From an alpha proteobacterium SCGC AAA028-C07 (GTDB lineage Bacteria; Pseudomonadota; Alphaproteobacteria; Pelagibacterales; Pelagibacteraceae): a stretch of 64,000 nucleotides of DNA. The position numbers and the translations under genes are program-made. Shown piece after piece: positions 51,077 through 62,704 of this stretch. The stretch's first letter is position 1, and the number at the start of each line of letters is the position of its first letter. The notes below the pieces were generated by a model. That model made no database searches and was not told where the DNA came from. It was given only the letters and a program-made list of their open reading frames with translations. The DNA lies in contig ATTB01000001.1 of NCBI GenBank assembly GCA_000419465.1, forward strand, positions 1 through 64,000, given 5' to 3'.

Positions 51077-54000
51077 TTTATATCCTGCAAAGCAAGAACT
51101 TCAAATTTAGAATTTTTTAAAGACTTAATAGCCTCAGTAATTGCATTGGCCCCAGCAATAGTTGTGTAGTAAGGAGTACCACTTGTAAGAGCTGCTCTTC
51201 TAAGAGAAAAAGAGTCCTTTATAGATTGTTTTCCTTGTGACGTATTTATAACTAAAGAAATTTTCTTTTCATTAAGCGACTCTTCAATATGAGGTTTTCC
51301 TTCCATAACTTTATTAATTTTTTTACATTCAACTCCTGATGAATTTAAAAAATCAGAAGTTCCAGATGTCCCAAGGATATCAAATCCTAATTTTTTAAGT
51401 TCTTGTGCAATTTTCAAAATATGTTTTCTGTCATCTTTTTTTACCGACAGGAAAGCTATGCCAGATTTTGGAATTTTGTTGCCAGTTGCAAATTGACTTT
51501 TAGCAAAAGCAAGACCAAATGTTTTATCAATTCCCATAACCTCCCCAGTTGATTTCATCTCAGGTCCCAACAAAGTGTCCACATTTGGAAATTTGTTAAA
51601 AGGAAATACAGCTTCTTTAACAGAATATAATTTATGATTTTTCTTATTTAAATTTAGATCTTTTAATTTTAAACCCGTCATTACTTTTGTTGCAATTTTT
51701 GCAACAGGAACTCCAATAGATTTTGCTACAAAAGGTACAGTTCTGCTAGCTCTTGGATTTACTTCTAAGACATAAACTCGATCATCTTTTACAGCAAATT
51801 GAATATTTAAAAGTCCTAATACCCTTAAACCAAAAGCAATTTTCTTTGTTTGTTTTGATATTTCATCAATAACATTTTGTTTTAATGAATATGGAGGAAT
51901 ACAACATGCAGAATCTCCAGAATGAATTCCCGCCTCTTCAATATGTTCCATTATCCCTGCAATAAAAACATCTTTGCCATCACAAATAGCATCCACATCA
52001 ACTTCAATTGCATCGTTAATAAATTTATCTATTAGAACAGGTTCTTTTCCTGAAACTTTAACCGCTTCTTTTATATATTTTTTAAGATGATCTTCATCGT
52101 ATACAATTTCCATAGCTCTACCGCCTAAAACATAAGAAGGTCTTATTACTATTGGGAAATTTATTTTTTTTGCAATTTCAAGTGCTTCAGCCTCAGATCT
52201 TGCAAGTCCACTTTCTGCTTGAAGTAATTCTTCTTTGATTACAAAATTTTTAAATTTCTCTCTATCTTCAGCAAGATCAATAGATTCAAGTTGAGTACCT
52301 AAGATTGGAATATTGTTTTCATGAATAAATTTTGCAAGTTTTAATGGTGTTTGTCCTCCAAACTGAACTATAACACCAAAAAGAGAGCCGTTACTTTTTT
52401 CTTTATTAATAATTTCAATTACATGCTCCTCAGTCAAAGGCTCAAAATATAACCTATCACTTGTATCATAATCAGTTGAGACTGTTTCTGGATTACAGTT
52501 AATCATGATGGTTTCATAATTAACCTCTTTTAATGCGTAACTTGCCTGACAACAGCAGTAATCAAATTCTACTCCTTGTCCTATTCTGTTTGGTCCGCTA
52601 CCTAGAATAATAACCTTTTTTTTATTTGTTGGCTCAGACTCACAAGCATTTAGATCGCTACTTCCATAAGTAGAATACATATAAGGAGTTTTAGATTCAA
52701 ACTCTCCTGCGCATGTATCAATTTTTTTATATATAGGGTGAATTTTAAATTTATTCCTAGCTGATCTTACATCGTTACTTTTTATTTTTAAAATCTTTGC
52801 AATTTTTCTATCTGAAAAACCTATTGATTTAATATATTGGAGTTTTTCTTTATTATTTAAAACATCTTCATCTTTAATTTGAGTTTCTACAGTAACCAGT
52901 TCTTGTATTTGTTCTAAAAACCATTTATCTATTTTTGTCATTTCATAGATCTCATTTAGTTTTAGATCTCTTCTAAAAGCCTCAGCTACATAAAGTATTT
53001 TTTGAGGAGTTCTTTCTATGAGTTTTTTCTTTAAATCTTGCATATTTATTTCTTCGTTTTGATCAAAGCCATCAAGTCCAATTTCTAATGAACCTAATGC
53101 TTTTTGAACGGACTCTTTAAAGTTTCCTCCGATAGACATTACTTCACCAACAGACTTCATTGCTGTTCCAAGTATTGCATCAGTATTTTTGAATTTTTCA
53201 AATGCAAATCTTGGAATTTTAGTTACCACATAATCTATAGTTGGTTCGAATGAGGCAGGGGTTGTTCCCGTGATTTCATTCTTTAATTCATCCAAAGTGT
53301 AACCAACAGCAAGTTTTGCGGCTACCTTTGCTATTGGAAACCCAGTTGCTTTTGAAGCTAGCGCAGAAGATCTAGAAACCCTTGGATTCATCTCAATAAT
53401 AATCATTCTTCCATTTTTTGGATTGATTGCGAATTGAACGTTAGAACCTCCCGTTTCAACTCCAATTTTTCTAATACATTTAAAAGAAGCATCTCTCATG
53501 ATCTGATATTCTTTGTCAGTCAAAGTTAATGCGGGAGCGACAGTAATAGAATCTCCTGTATGAATTCCCATTGGATCAACATTTTCGATGGAGCAAATAA
53601 TTATACAGTTATCGTTTTTGTCCCTAACTACTTCCATTTCAAATTCTTTCCAACCTAACAAAGATTCTTCTATTAAAACTTCTTTTGTTGGAGAAAGATC
53701 GAGACCATTTGCTATAATTTTTAAGTACTCTTCTTCAGTGTAAGCAATTCCACCGCCAGATCCACCAAGAGTAAAAGAAGGCCTGATAATTGCTGGCAGG
53801 CCAATTGATTTTAAACTTTTTTTTGCATCTTCAATTGATCTACAAATTATAGATTTTGCACACTCAAGACCAATGTCGGTCATATTTTTTTTAAATTTTT
53901 CTCTATCCTCAGCATTTTCTATTGCTTCAGAATTGGCGCCTATTAATTCAATATTATATTTTTTTAATATTCCTTCCTTCTTAAGTGCCATAGCAGCATT

Positions 54001-54288
54001 AAGTGCAGTTTGACCTCCCATAGTTGGCAGTATTGCATCAGGCTTTTCTTTTTTGATAATCTCTTCAATAATTTCAGTGGTAATAGGCTCAATATAAGTT
54101 TTATCAGCAACATCAGGGTCAGTCATAATTGTTGCTGGATTTGAGTTAATTAAAATAATTCTATAACCATCAGATCTTAGTGCTTTACATGCTTGCGTTC
54201 CTGAATAATCAAATTCGCATGCTTGACCAATAATAATAGGTCCCGCCCCAATAACTAAAATTGATTTTATATCTTTTCTTTTAGGCAT
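51073..54288 (-). CDS. carB: carbamoyl-phosphate synthase large subunit
   Basis: Duplicated ATP-grasp; [37 protein letters not shown]. Confidence 0.98.
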   Translation of the reverse strand: MPKRKDIKSILVIGAGPIIIGQACEFDYSGTQACKALRSDGYRIILINSNPATIMTDPDVADKTYIEPITTEIIEEIIKKEKPDAILPTMGGQTALNAAMALKKEGILKKYNIELIGANSEAIENAEDREKFKKNMTDIGLECAKSIICRSIEDAKKSLKSIGLPAIIRPSFTLGGSGGGIAYTEEEYLKIIANGLDLSPTKEVLIEESLLGWKEFEMEVVRDKNDNCIIICSIENVDPMGIHTGDSITVAPALTLTDKEYQIMRDASFKCIRKIGVETGGSNVQFAINPKNGRMIIIEMNPRVSRSSALASKATGFPIAKVAAKLAVGYTLDELKNEITGTTPASFEPTIDYVVTKIPRFAFEKFKNTDAILGTAMKSVGEVMSIGGNFKESVQKALGSLEIGLDGFDQNEEINMQDLKKKLIERTPQKILYVAEAFRRDLKLNEIYEMTKIDKWFLEQIQELVTVETQIKDEDVLNNKEKLQYIKSIGFSDRKIAKILKIKSNDVRSARNKFKIHPIYKKIDTCAGEFESKTPYMYSTYGSSDLNACESEPTNKKKVIILGSGPNRIGQGVEFDYCCCQASYALKEVNYETIMINCNPETVSTDYDTSDRLYFEPLTEEHVIEIINKEKSNGSLFGVIVQFGGQTPLKLAKFIHENNIPILGTQLESIDLAEDREKFKNFVIKEELLQAESGLARSEAEALEIAKKINFPIVIRPSYVLGGRAMEIVYDEDHLKKYIKEAVKVSGKEPVLIDKFINDAIEVDVDAICDGKDVFIAGIMEHIEEAGIHSGDSACCIPPYSLKQNVIDEISKQTKKIAFGLRVLGLLNIQFAVKDDRVYVLEVNPRASRTVPFVAKSIGVPVAKIATKVMTGLKLKDLNLNKKNHKLYSVKEAVFPFNKFPNVDTLLGPEMKSTGEVMGIDKTFGLAFAKSQFATGNKIPKSGIAFLSVKKDDRKHILKIAQELKKLGFDILGTSGTSDFLNSSGVECKKINKVMEGKPHIEESLNEKKISLVINTSQGKQSIKDSFSLRRAALTSGTPYYTTIAGANAITEAIKSLKNSKFEVLALQDIN

Positions 54289-55480
54289 TAATTTTATTTT
54301 TTTCTATTAAATTTATAAAATCTTTAAAAAGATAGTTGCTATCATGCGGACCGGGAGATGCTTCTGGATGATATTGCACAGAAAATGCCGGTTTAATTTT
54401 TGATTTTATACCTTCAATAGATGTATCAAAAAGAGACACATGGGTTACCTCAACATCTTTAGGCAGGCTATCTTTTGTAACTTCAAAGCCATGATTTTGA
54501 CTTGTAATTTCTACTTTATTATTTGATAAATTTTTAACAGGATGGTTTGCGCCTCTGTGGCCTTGATGCATTCTTTTTGTTTTTGCACCAAGACTTAAAG
54601 CTAGTAATTGATGGCCCAAACATATTCCAAATACGGGTGTATTTGAGGATATTATTTCTTGAATTATTTTAATTGCATATTTTCCTGTAAGATCCGGATC
54701 TCCAGGTCCATTAGATAAAAAAACACCATCTGGTTTTAAAGCAAGTATATCTTTAGCAGCGGTTGTTGAGGGGACAACAGTTACTTTACATTCCAGTTCA
54801 GAGAAATTTCTTAAAATATTAGTTTTAATACCGTAATCAATTGCAACAATATTATATTTATTATTCTTTTGAACTTCATATCCTTTCGCACTCCATAATT
54901 TATTACCAATCCATTGATAAGATTTTTTGCAAGTTACCTCTCTAGTAAGATCTGAATTTTCTAAGCTAGGTAATTTTTTTGTAATCTCTAAAAGTTCTTT
55001 TACATTATGCTTTCCATCTTCTCTGAAAGCTATCGTAGCTTTTTTTGGCCCAAACTTTCTTATTTTTAAAGTAAGTTTTCTAGTATCAATCCCATAAATT
55101 GCAGTAATGTTATTTTTTTTTAACCACTGATCTAAATTTTCTAAAGCCCTAAAGTTAGACGAATGAGTTACTTCAGCGCTGAATATTGCGCCCTTAACCC
55201 AAGTTTTATCTCCTTCTAAATCTTCATTATTGGCACCCACATTACCAATATGAGGAAAAGTAAAATTTATAATTTGTCCTGAGTAAGAAGGATCCGTTAG
55301 TATTTCTTGGTAACCGGTAATTGAAGTATTAAAACATATTTCACCAGAAGAAATTCCGTAAGCACCAATTCCAAATCCATGGAACTCTTCTCCATCTTCA
55401 AGAATTAAAATAGCATTAGAATTAATAGAACTTTTTATTTTGTATTTATTTTCTAAATTAGTTTCTTTAGACAAATACAA
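54281..55480 (-). CDS. carA: carbamoyl-phosphate synthase small subunit
   Basis: [35 protein letters not shown]. Confidence 0.97.
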   Translation of the reverse strand: MYLSKETNLENKYKIKSSINSNAILILEDGEEFHGFGIGAYGISSGEICFNTSITGYQEILTDPSYSGQIINFTFPHIGNVGANNEDLEGDKTWVKGAIFSAEVTHSSNFRALENLDQWLKKNNITAIYGIDTRKLTLKIRKFGPKKATIAFREDGKHNVKELLEITKKLPSLENSDLTREVTCKKSYQWIGNKLWSAKGYEVQKNNKYNIVAIDYGIKTNILRNFSELECKVTVVPSTTAAKDILALKPDGVFLSNGPGDPDLTGKYAIKIIQEIISSNTPVFGICLGHQLLALSLGAKTKRMHQGHRGANHPVKNLSNNKVEITSQNHGFEVTKDSLPKDVEVTHVSLFDTSIEGIKSKIKPAFSVQYHPEASPGPHDSNYLFKDFINLIEKNKINA

Positions 55481-55603
55481 CCCATGAGTTAAGAGCTTTT
55501 AAGTTATTTAAAAGTTGGCGAACATTATGAAAAAGTTAATCGCCAGTCAAGTTGGTAATATTTTCTTTTGAGCAATTGGATTATTTAGAGTAATTTAAAA
55601 CTT

Positions 55604-56068
55604 ATGAATTTATTAGATAAGGTAAATGCTCAATTAAAAGAATCAGCACTTAAACAAGATAAAGACAAGGTTCTTACTTTAAGACTCATCGTTTCTGCAG
55701 TGAAAGATAAAGAAATTGAAAAGAGAGGAGCCGGAGTAAAAGACACTTCAATTAAAGATGAAGATGTAATTGCAGTTCTTAACAAAATGTTAAAACAAAG
55801 AAGGGAATCATTAGATATCTATAAAAAAGCTTCAAGAAATGATTTGGCAGAAAAAGAAGATAAGGAAATAAATATTATTCAAGAATTTCTTCCAAAACAA
55901 CTAGATGATAGTGAAACTAAAAAAGTTTGCGAAAGCGCAATCAAGGATTCAGGGGCGACCTCAATTAAGGATATGGGAAAAGCAATGGCAATTTTAAAGT
56001 CCAAATATTCTGGCAGTATAGATTTTTCTAAAGCAGGAACATTATTAAAAGAACTATTAAGTAAATGA
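55604..56068 (+). CDS. GatB/YqeY domain protein
   Basis: LRLIVSAVKDKEIEKR, DEDVIAVLNKMLKQRRESLDIYKKASR, ADYK-type C-terminus. Confidence 0.93.
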   Translation: MNLLDKVNAQLKESALKQDKDKVLTLRLIVSAVKDKEIEKRGAGVKDTSIKDEDVIAVLNKMLKQRRESLDIYKKASRNDLAEKEDKEINIIQEFLPKQLDDSETKKVCESAIKDSGATSIKDMGKAMAILKSKYSGSIDFSKAGTLLKELLSK

Positions 56069-57825
56069 AATTTCCAAAAGAGTATTTAGAAGAGATAAAA
56101 CAAAGAATAAAAGTTTCCGACATAGTAGGAGCTACAGTTCAATTAAAAAGAAGAGGCAGAGAATTTGTAGGCTTATCTCCATTTTCTAAAGAAAAATCGC
56201 CATCATTCACTATTAATGATGAAAAGGGATTTTATCATTGTTTTAGCTCAGGGGAGCATGGAAATATTTTCGATTTTTTAGTTAAGGTTGAAAAATTAAA
56301 TTTTGGCGATGCAGTTAGAAAGTTAGCGGCTAAAGCTGGTATGCCAGTATTTAAATTTACGAAAGAAAGTATTGAAGTAGAAAATAAAAGAAAAAAATAT
56401 GACGAAATATTAACAATTGCTTTGCAGAATTATCAAAAAAACTTTTCCGAGAATGAGAGTGTTAAAAAATATGCTCTTGGTAGAGGTTTGACGCAGGAAA
56501 TATTGTCCACATTTAAAGTAGGATATTCAGGAGAATATGGTTTGAATGTTTCATTATTTAGTAATTTTAATCAAAAAGAACTTATTGAGAGTGGAGTATT
56601 TTTTCATGATGAAAAAAATAATAAACTTATTGATCGGTTTAAAAATAGATTAATTTTTCCAATTTTTGACTATAACAATAATGTTATTGGATTTGGTGGA
56701 AGAGCCCTAAGTCAGAATTACCTAGCAAAATATATTAACTCTCCAGAAACTGAATTTTTTAAAAAAGGTTATAATTTATATAATTTAAACAACGCTAAAA
56801 CCGAAAATAAACAAAGTGGAATTGTTTTTGTTGTTGAGGGGTACATGGATGCGATTAGTCTCTATCAGGCTGGTTTTAAAAATGTAGTTGCAACACTTGG
56901 TACAGCAATGACTGAGTCCCATTTAAATTTAATATGGCGCTATTTTAATGATCCCGTTGTTTGTTTTGATGGTGATAGAAGTGGACAAAATGCTGCTCAT
57001 AAAATTTCCGAAAAGTTAATTGCTCATATGAAGCCAAATTATTCATTATCATTTTTGATTTTACCAAGCGGTTTTGACCCAGATTCTTTTGTAAGAAAGA
57101 ATGGAAGAAATAATTTTGAGACTTTAATAGATCAAAAAATTGATATTGGTAACTTTATTTTTGAAAATAATTTACAAGATTTGCAATCAGAGCAACCAGA
57201 AGAAAGAGCTGGCTTTGAAAAAAAATTAATGGACTTGTGTTTATTAATTCAAGATTCGACTGTAAAAAAACATTATATAAGTTTTTTTAAAAATAAAATT
57301 TTCGAGCAATTTTCAAATAGAAAAGCTAAAAGTCTTAAACCCTTAAATAAGACTAAAGAACTTACAAGAAAAATTACAAGGTATTCATCTTTTGAATTAA
57401 AAGAATTTTCTTTGATGTATCTTTTTTTAAATAATGTTCAGATTTTAAAAAATCAATCTGCAAAACTTTCAATAATTAATTTTCATAATAAAAATTTAGA
57501 AGAATTAAAGAAAGTTTTGATAAATATTTTAGAAAAGATAGAAACATTTAAAGAATTTAATTTATTAAAGCATTTAGGAGAAAATAATTTTGGTCAAATT
57601 ATTGAAGATATAAATGAATTTTCATCTATAAAAGGAATTTCAGAAAATTTAAATGAAGAAAAGTTCGATAACTTTTTACAAGATTTGATTGAACAAGTTA
57701 ATAATTTGAAACTTGAGAGTAAATTAAAAGATGCAGAAGAATCATTATCTAAAAATATGAACGAGGCTCAGTATAACGAACTTTTATCCTTAAAAGACCA
57801 GATTGTAGCATCAAAAAAAGTCTAG
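56065..57825 (+). CDS. dnaG: DNA primase
   Basis: GLSPFSKEKSPSFTINDEKGFYHCFSSGEHGNIFDF, VVEGYMDAISLYQAG, CFDGDRSGQNAA. Confidence 0.97.
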   Translation: MKFPKEYLEEIKQRIKVSDIVGATVQLKRRGREFVGLSPFSKEKSPSFTINDEKGFYHCFSSGEHGNIFDFLVKVEKLNFGDAVRKLAAKAGMPVFKFTKESIEVENKRKKYDEILTIALQNYQKNFSENESVKKYALGRGLTQEILSTFKVGYSGEYGLNVSLFSNFNQKELIESGVFFHDEKNNKLIDRFKNRLIFPIFDYNNNVIGFGGRALSQNYLAKYINSPETEFFKKGYNLYNLNNAKTENKQSGIVFVVEGYMDAISLYQAGFKNVVATLGTAMTESHLNLIWRYFNDPVVCFDGDRSGQNAAHKISEKLIAHMKPNYSLSFLILPSGFDPDSFVRKNGRNNFETLIDQKIDIGNFIFENNLQDLQSEQPEERAGFEKKLMDLCLLIQDSTVKKHYISFFKNKIFEQFSNRKAKSLKPLNKTKELTRKITRYSSFELKEFSLMYLFLNNVQILKNQSAKLSIINFHNKNLEELKKVLINILEKIETFKEFNLLKHLGENNFGQIIEDINEFSSIKGISENLNEEKFDNFLQDLIEQVNNLKLESKLKDAEESLSKNMNEAQYNELLSLKDQIVASKKV

Positions 57826-57877
57826 TAATTTTCTATCCTAGTAAATATATATACTGCTCCAATAAACAGATATTAAA

Positions 57878-59749
57878 GTGAAAGCAGATAAGCTTATTTC
57901 AAAATCATTTGAGAAATTGCTTGAGCGTGGAAAGGCTCGAGGATTTATTACTCATGAAGAATTAAAAAAATCTTTAGGAAAAAGAAACAGCACTCCAGAA
58001 AGTTTAGAAAAGGCTGTTTTAAATATTTTTGACAATCTTATTACCTTAGTAAAACAAAAGTCTGACTTTAAAGTTAAGACAAAAGAAGAAGCACCAAAAG
58101 CTGAGAAGACTTCCGATAGAAGCGATGATCCAATTAGAATGTATCTTAGAGAGATGGGAGGCGTTGAGCTTCTATCTAGAGAGGGTGAAATTGCAATCGC
58201 AAAGAGAATAGAATCTGGAAAATATGTAATGGTTTCTGCATTGGCAGAGAGTCCATTGATGGCAAAAAAAATATTTGAATGGAAAGATAAATTAAATGCC
58301 AACGAGATGTTGGTTAGAGATATTATTGATCTTGATAGTAATTATTTAGAAGATGAGAATTTTACAAAAGCTTTAGCTGCAAAAAGTGTTGAAAAAGTAG
58401 TTAAAGAACCCAAATCAAAGAAAGATAAAGAAGCAGATCCAGACAATAAGAGTGTTGAAGCCATTGAAGAAGAGAATGATGAGTATAATATTTCTTTAGC
58501 TGCGCTTGAAATTGAGCTTAAGCCAAAAATTTTAAAAACTTTTGAAAAATTATCAAAAAATTATAAAAAACTTATTTCTTATCAGAAAGAAAAGTTAGAA
58601 ACTGTACTTGCTAGATCTAAGTTTAGTCCAAGCAAAGAAAAAAATTATCAGTCAATTAAAGAGGAAATTAGCCAAGATATTTTGCAATTACAGCTAAACC
58701 CAGCAACGCAGGAAGAGTTAGTTCAACTAAATTACGTTGAGAATAAAAAATTAATAAATTTTGATGGAGAGCTTTTAAGACTTTCTTCTAAACATGGAAT
58801 TCCTAGAGAGGAATTTATAAAATTTTATGTAGGAAATGAAATTAATCCAAATTTTGAAAGTTTTTTAGGAGAGAATAAAAAATGGCATAATTTCTTTACT
58901 AAAGAAAAAAAAGAATATGAAAATATTAAAAGCAAACTAATTCAAATTAGTAAAGATATAGGATTACCAGTTTCAGATTTTAAAATCTTAGTTAACAAAA
59001 TCAAAAAAGGCGAAAGAGAATCTAGAATTGCCAAGAAGGAAATGATTGAAGCTAATTTAAGATTAGTTATTTCGATTGCTAAAAAATATACAAACAGAGG
59101 ATTGCAGTTTTTAGATTTAATTCAAGAAGGTAACATTGGTCTTATGAAGGCCGTTGATAAATTTGAATATAGAAGAGGTTATAAATTTTCAACTTACGCA
59201 ACATGGTGGATTAGACAAGCAATCACAAGATCCATAGCTGATCAAGCAAGAACCATTAGAATACCAGTGCACATGATCGAAACAATTAACAAGATTGTTA
59301 GAACATCAAGACAAATGCTTAGTGAATTTGGAAGAGAGCCAACACCAGAAGAGCTAGCTAAAAAATTAGCTATGCCTTTAGATAAAGTTAGAAAAGTATT
59401 AAAAATTGCTAAAGAACCAGTGTCTCTTGAAACTCCAGTTGGAGATGAAGAGGATAGTAATCTGGGAGACTTTATAGAAGATAAAAATGCATTAATACCT
59501 GTTGATGCGGCAATTCAAAGTGGACTTAGAAATACAACTACAAAAATTTTAGCCACATTAACCCCAAGAGAAGAGAGAGTTTTAAGAATGCGTTTCGGAA
59601 TTGGAATGAATACAGATCATACTTTAGAAGAAGTTGGTCAACAGTTTTCAGTTACGCGTGAAAGGATAAGACAAATTGAAGCTAAGGCTTTAAGAAAATT
59701 AAAACATCCTAGCAGATCTAGACAATTAAAAAGTTTCTTTGATAGTTAG
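57878..59749 (+). CDS. rpoD: RNA polymerase sigma-70 factor RpoD
   Basis: [42 protein letters not shown]; region 4 [18 protein letters not shown] start. Confidence 0.98.
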   Translation: MKADKLISKSFEKLLERGKARGFITHEELKKSLGKRNSTPESLEKAVLNIFDNLITLVKQKSDFKVKTKEEAPKAEKTSDRSDDPIRMYLREMGGVELLSREGEIAIAKRIESGKYVMVSALAESPLMAKKIFEWKDKLNANEMLVRDIIDLDSNYLEDENFTKALAAKSVEKVVKEPKSKKDKEADPDNKSVEAIEEENDEYNISLAALEIELKPKILKTFEKLSKNYKKLISYQKEKLETVLARSKFSPSKEKNYQSIKEEISQDILQLQLNPATQEELVQLNYVENKKLINFDGELLRLSSKHGIPREEFIKFYVGNEINPNFESFLGENKKWHNFFTKEKKEYENIKSKLIQISKDIGLPVSDFKILVNKIKKGERESRIAKKEMIEANLRLVISIAKKYTNRGLQFLDLIQEGNIGLMKAVDKFEYRRGYKFSTYATWWIRQAITRSIADQARTIRIPVHMIETINKIVRTSRQMLSEFGREPTPEELAKKLAMPLDKVRKVLKIAKEPVSLETPVGDEEDSNLGDFIEDKNALIPVDAAIQSGLRNTTTKILATLTPREERVLRMRFGIGMNTDHTLEEVGQQFSVTRERIRQIEAKALRKLKHPSRSRQLKSFFDS

Positions 59750-59795
59750 AATTTAGTTAATAAACTATATTTTTAATGTTATATCCGTTCGAAAC

Positions 59796-59872
59796 GGGCC
59801 TGTAGCTCAGCTGGTTAGAGCCCCCCGCTCATAACGGGGTTGTCCGGGGTTCAAATCCCTGCGGGCCCACCA
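59796..59872 (+). tRNA. tRNA with CAU anticodon, probably tRNA-Ile2 (lysidine-modified) rather than Met
   Basis: GGGCCTG/CGGGCCC acceptor stem, loop CTCATAA, CCA encoded; C4-G69 and C5-G68 match TilS identity pairs. Confidence 0.85.
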
Positions 59873-59884
59873 ATTCAATTTAAA

Positions 59885-60484
59885 CTAATTAGATTTATTA
59901 AAATTTTCTAGAGCACTAATTACGCCAACAAAACCTTTGCTCGCTATTATCGATGCAAATTCTTCCTTTTGTGTTCTTGCTAAACTTAATCCTTCAACAA
60001 CCAGGTCTCTTGCAAGAAGTTTTGAGTCTTTTGTAAAAATTCTCCATTCAACAGCAATCTCTTGAGCATCTTTTTTTGAAAAGATTTTAGTACTTACAAT
60101 AATATTATTTTCATTAATTTTTTTTGAATCTATTACTTTAAGATCTTGATCGGCAAAATCGTTTAATTTTGAAGACATATTTTTTATAAAATATTCTCTA
60201 AACAATTTATTAAAATTTTCTCTTTCAGAATTTGTAGCCTTTTCTCTATAATCGCCAAGCGTATAACCAGCAAGAGCATCCAAATCTAAATATTTTGAAG
60301 AAAGCTCATTGAGTTTTTTTAGTCTTGAATCTTTATTAAGCGATTTGTCGTTAAATATAATTTTCGCTTCATCCGTTAACTTAAGAACGAAAGCTTCGGC
60401 ATTGCTTTCCGCTGAATTAGAATTTGAAGATACTAATAAGATAATGCTTATAAAAAAAAATATTTTTTTAATGAAAGTATTCAT
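59885..60484 (-). CDS. MlaC/Ttg2D-family phospholipid-binding protein
   Basis: Signal peptide, LDLDALAGYTLGDYREKATNSERENFNKLFREYFIKN, ARDLVVEGLSLARTQKEEFASII. Confidence 0.9.
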   Translation of the reverse strand: MNTFIKKIFFFISIILLVSSNSNSAESNAEAFVLKLTDEAKIIFNDKSLNKDSRLKKLNELSSKYLDLDALAGYTLGDYREKATNSERENFNKLFREYFIKNMSSKLNDFADQDLKVIDSKKINENNIIVSTKIFSKKDAQEIAVEWRIFTKDSKLLARDLVVEGLSLARTQKEEFASIIASKGFVGVISALENFNKSN

Positions 60485-60507
60485 TCTTTAATTATTAAGT
60501 AGAAATA

Positions 60508-61266
60508 TTATTTAATTTTTTTCCACTCGTCGTCACCAGCTCCGTACTGACTTTCTGATCTTTTAATGTTTTTAACTAAGTTCTCTCTTCTTTGTAAATA
60601 TAAACTTTTATAAGCAGAATAAAGATCTAAAGAATTTTTTTCTAAATTTTCTGAGCTTTTAATATTTTGTGATCTAAAATTAGTTATTTCAGTTCCTTTA
60701 GTTGACCAGTAAACTGTGTCGCCAAGATTTTCTCCTAAAGCCGTTCTATCTCCAGCCGAAACCATATAGAAGTAGTCACCGTAAACTCCAAGAATTCTTC
60801 CAACAGCATCTCTAGGACTTGCTGGCCCAAGGAAAGGAACTACTGCATAACAACCGTGATCAAAACCCCAAACCGCAAGAGTTTGACCAAAATCTTCTCT
60901 GTTTGTTTTTTCAATACCAAGAGCTGTTGCTGGATCGAATAAGCCAAGAATTCCAACCGTAGAATTTATAGCAAATCGCGAAACAGATATTGCCGCTTCA
61001 CTAAAGTTTCCTTGTAAAATTTGGTTTGGAACCGAAAGGGAAGAATCTATATTCAACAAAGCATTATTTATTCCGCTTCTAATTTCAACTGGAAGAACAT
61101 TATAAACTTGCGCAATTGGTTTAAAAAAATATTTATCAACTGTCATGTTAAAGCTAAATACAGCTCTATTGATACCTTCGTTGCAATCAGGAAGATCTGC
61201 TGCAGCGTAAATAGTTTTGGAATTGAATACTGTTAAAAAAGCTATAACTAGAAATATTTTTTTCAT
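60508..61266 (-). CDS. mlaA: MlaA/VacJ-family lipoprotein
   Basis: NRAVFSFNMTVDKYFFKPIAQVYNVLP, NREDFGQTLAVWGFDHGCYAVVPFLGPASPRDAVG. Confidence 0.92.
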   Translation of the reverse strand: MKKIFLVIAFLTVFNSKTIYAAADLPDCNEGINRAVFSFNMTVDKYFFKPIAQVYNVLPVEIRSGINNALLNIDSSLSVPNQILQGNFSEAAISVSRFAINSTVGILGLFDPATALGIEKTNREDFGQTLAVWGFDHGCYAVVPFLGPASPRDAVGRILGVYGDYFYMVSAGDRTALGENLGDTVYWSTKGTEITNFRSQNIKSSENLEKNSLDLYSAYKSLYLQRRENLVKNIKRSESQYGAGDDEWKKIK

Positions 61267-61363
61267 AATCTTAAAGTTCTCTATATATACATATTTTCTA
61301 TAATTACATATTAAAAACACCCAAGAAATTTAACGCTTTTTAGTGTAATTTTAGAATTTAATA

Positions 61364-62089
61364 ATGAAAATTAAACACTTAAAATCACCTAATTATATCC
61401 ATTGTAATAAAAGACGTAATATTCAGTCAGTAATTATCCATTATACAGGAATGAGATCTTTGCAATCAGCAGTAGAAAGACTTCTTTCAAAAAAATATGA
61501 GGTAAGCAGCCATTATCTTATAAGCAGAACTGGAAAAATTATTCAATTAGTTAAAGATAATAATATTGCTTGGCACGCAGGTATATCAAATTGGTTTAAG
61601 TTTAAAAATTTAAATAAGAATTCTATTGGTATTGAACTTGAAAATAAAGGTCATCAATATGGTTATCAAGCTTTTCCAAGCAAACAAATTGTTCAACTTA
61701 TTAAGATCTTAAAAATATTAAAAAGAAAATTTAAGATTAAAAATGTTAACATAATTGGTCACTCTGATATTGCCCCAAATAGAAAAATAGATCCTGGAGA
61801 AAAATTTCCATGGAAAAAACTGTATAATAATGATTTAGCGATTTGGCATTCGCTAGATGAGCAATTTATTAAAAATTTCAGATTAAAAAAATTAATAAAT
61901 ATTAACAAAAAAAATATGTTAAGGATAATAAAAAAGCTAGGATATACAAGGGTTTTCACAGCAGATAGCTTAGATAAAGATTTTATAAAAGCTTTTCAAA
62001 GAAGATATAGACAGGATTTGATCAATGGTATTTTTGATCAAGAATGTTATTTAGTTTTAAATAATTTGCAAAATTCATTTAATAGTTGA
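61364..62089 (+). CDS. N-acetylmuramoyl-L-alanine amidase (AmiD/AmpD family)
   Basis: VIIHYTGMRSLQSAVERLLS, SSHYLISRTGKIIQLV, GHSDIAPNRKIDPGEKFPWKKL. Confidence 0.93.
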   Translation: MKIKHLKSPNYIHCNKRRNIQSVIIHYTGMRSLQSAVERLLSKKYEVSSHYLISRTGKIIQLVKDNNIAWHAGISNWFKFKNLNKNSIGIELENKGHQYGYQAFPSKQIVQLIKILKILKRKFKIKNVNIIGHSDIAPNRKIDPGEKFPWKKLYNNDLAIWHSLDEQFIKNFRLKKLININKKNMLRIIKKLGYTRVFTADSLDKDFIKAFQRRYRQDLINGIFDQECYLVLNNLQNSFNS

Positions 62090-62114
62090 ATTTTAATTTT
62101 GCCCAATATATAAT
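62086..62114 (+). promoter_or_regulatory. predicted sigma-70 promoter of rnpB
   Basis: TTGAAT (62086-62091), 17-bp spacer, TATAAT (62109-62114), 6 nt before the RNase P P1 stem. Confidence 0.65.
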
Positions 62115-62120
62115 TATAAC

Positions 62121-62484
62121 TGCCAGTTAGTTGAATGGTAGCTTTGATATTTTCAAAGAGGAAAGTCTGGGCTCCACAAGATAACAGTGCCAGCTAATAG
62201 CTGGCGAGGGTGACCTCAGGGATAGTGCCACAGAAAATAAACCGCCTTATCAAGGCAAGGGTGAAAAGGTGTGGTAAGAGCACACCGGGTTTTTGGTAAC
62301 AAAAACCGCATGGAAAACCCCACTGGGAGCAAGACCAAATAGAAGCAACATGATTTAAATTTATTTAAATCTAGCCTAATCTTGGGTGAGTTGTTTGGGT
62401 TGGTTGCTCGAGTCTATTGGCGACAATAGACCTAGATAAATTACCGTTTTCAATGACAGAACCCAGCTTACAGACTAACTGGCA
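62121..62484 (+). ncRNA. rnpB: RNase P RNA (type A)
   Basis: GAGGAAAGTCTGGGCTCCAC core and CTTACAGACTAACTGGCA 3' end; perfect P1 TGCCAGTTAG/CTAACTGGCA. Confidence 0.97.
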
Positions 62485-62618
62485 ATTAAATAATCTTTCT
62501 TAAATTTTTATCTAATTATTTTAATTGATATTTACTAATTTTTTTTAGAACAAAATAAGAACAAAAATATTAAATTAATTATACTTTAAAAGCACTTCTC
62601 CATTGACTTACTATTATA

Positions 62619-62643
62619 TACCATGTTATCCCATGATAACCCA
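62619..62643. promoter_or_regulatory. candidate MraZ boxes upstream of mraZ-ftsZ
   Basis: TACCA-N5-TCCCA-N5-ACCCA (reverse complement TGGGT-N5-TGGGA-N5-TGGTA), exact 10-bp phase. Confidence 0.65.
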
Positions 62644-62704
62644 TAAATGATAAATATTAACTATATTAGTAATAAATTTATTGGAAATTTTTTTTTAAAA
62701 AAAA

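Noticed and set aside
57952-58302. 116-aa minus-strand ORF inside rpoD
   Set aside because: Shadow ORF opposite conserved sigma factor regions.
62485-62704. Non-coding spacer between rnpB and mraZ as a possible extra ncRNA or riboswitch
   Set aside because: AT-rich with no stable GC-containing helix visible by eye; only the phased CCCA repeats stand out, reported separately.
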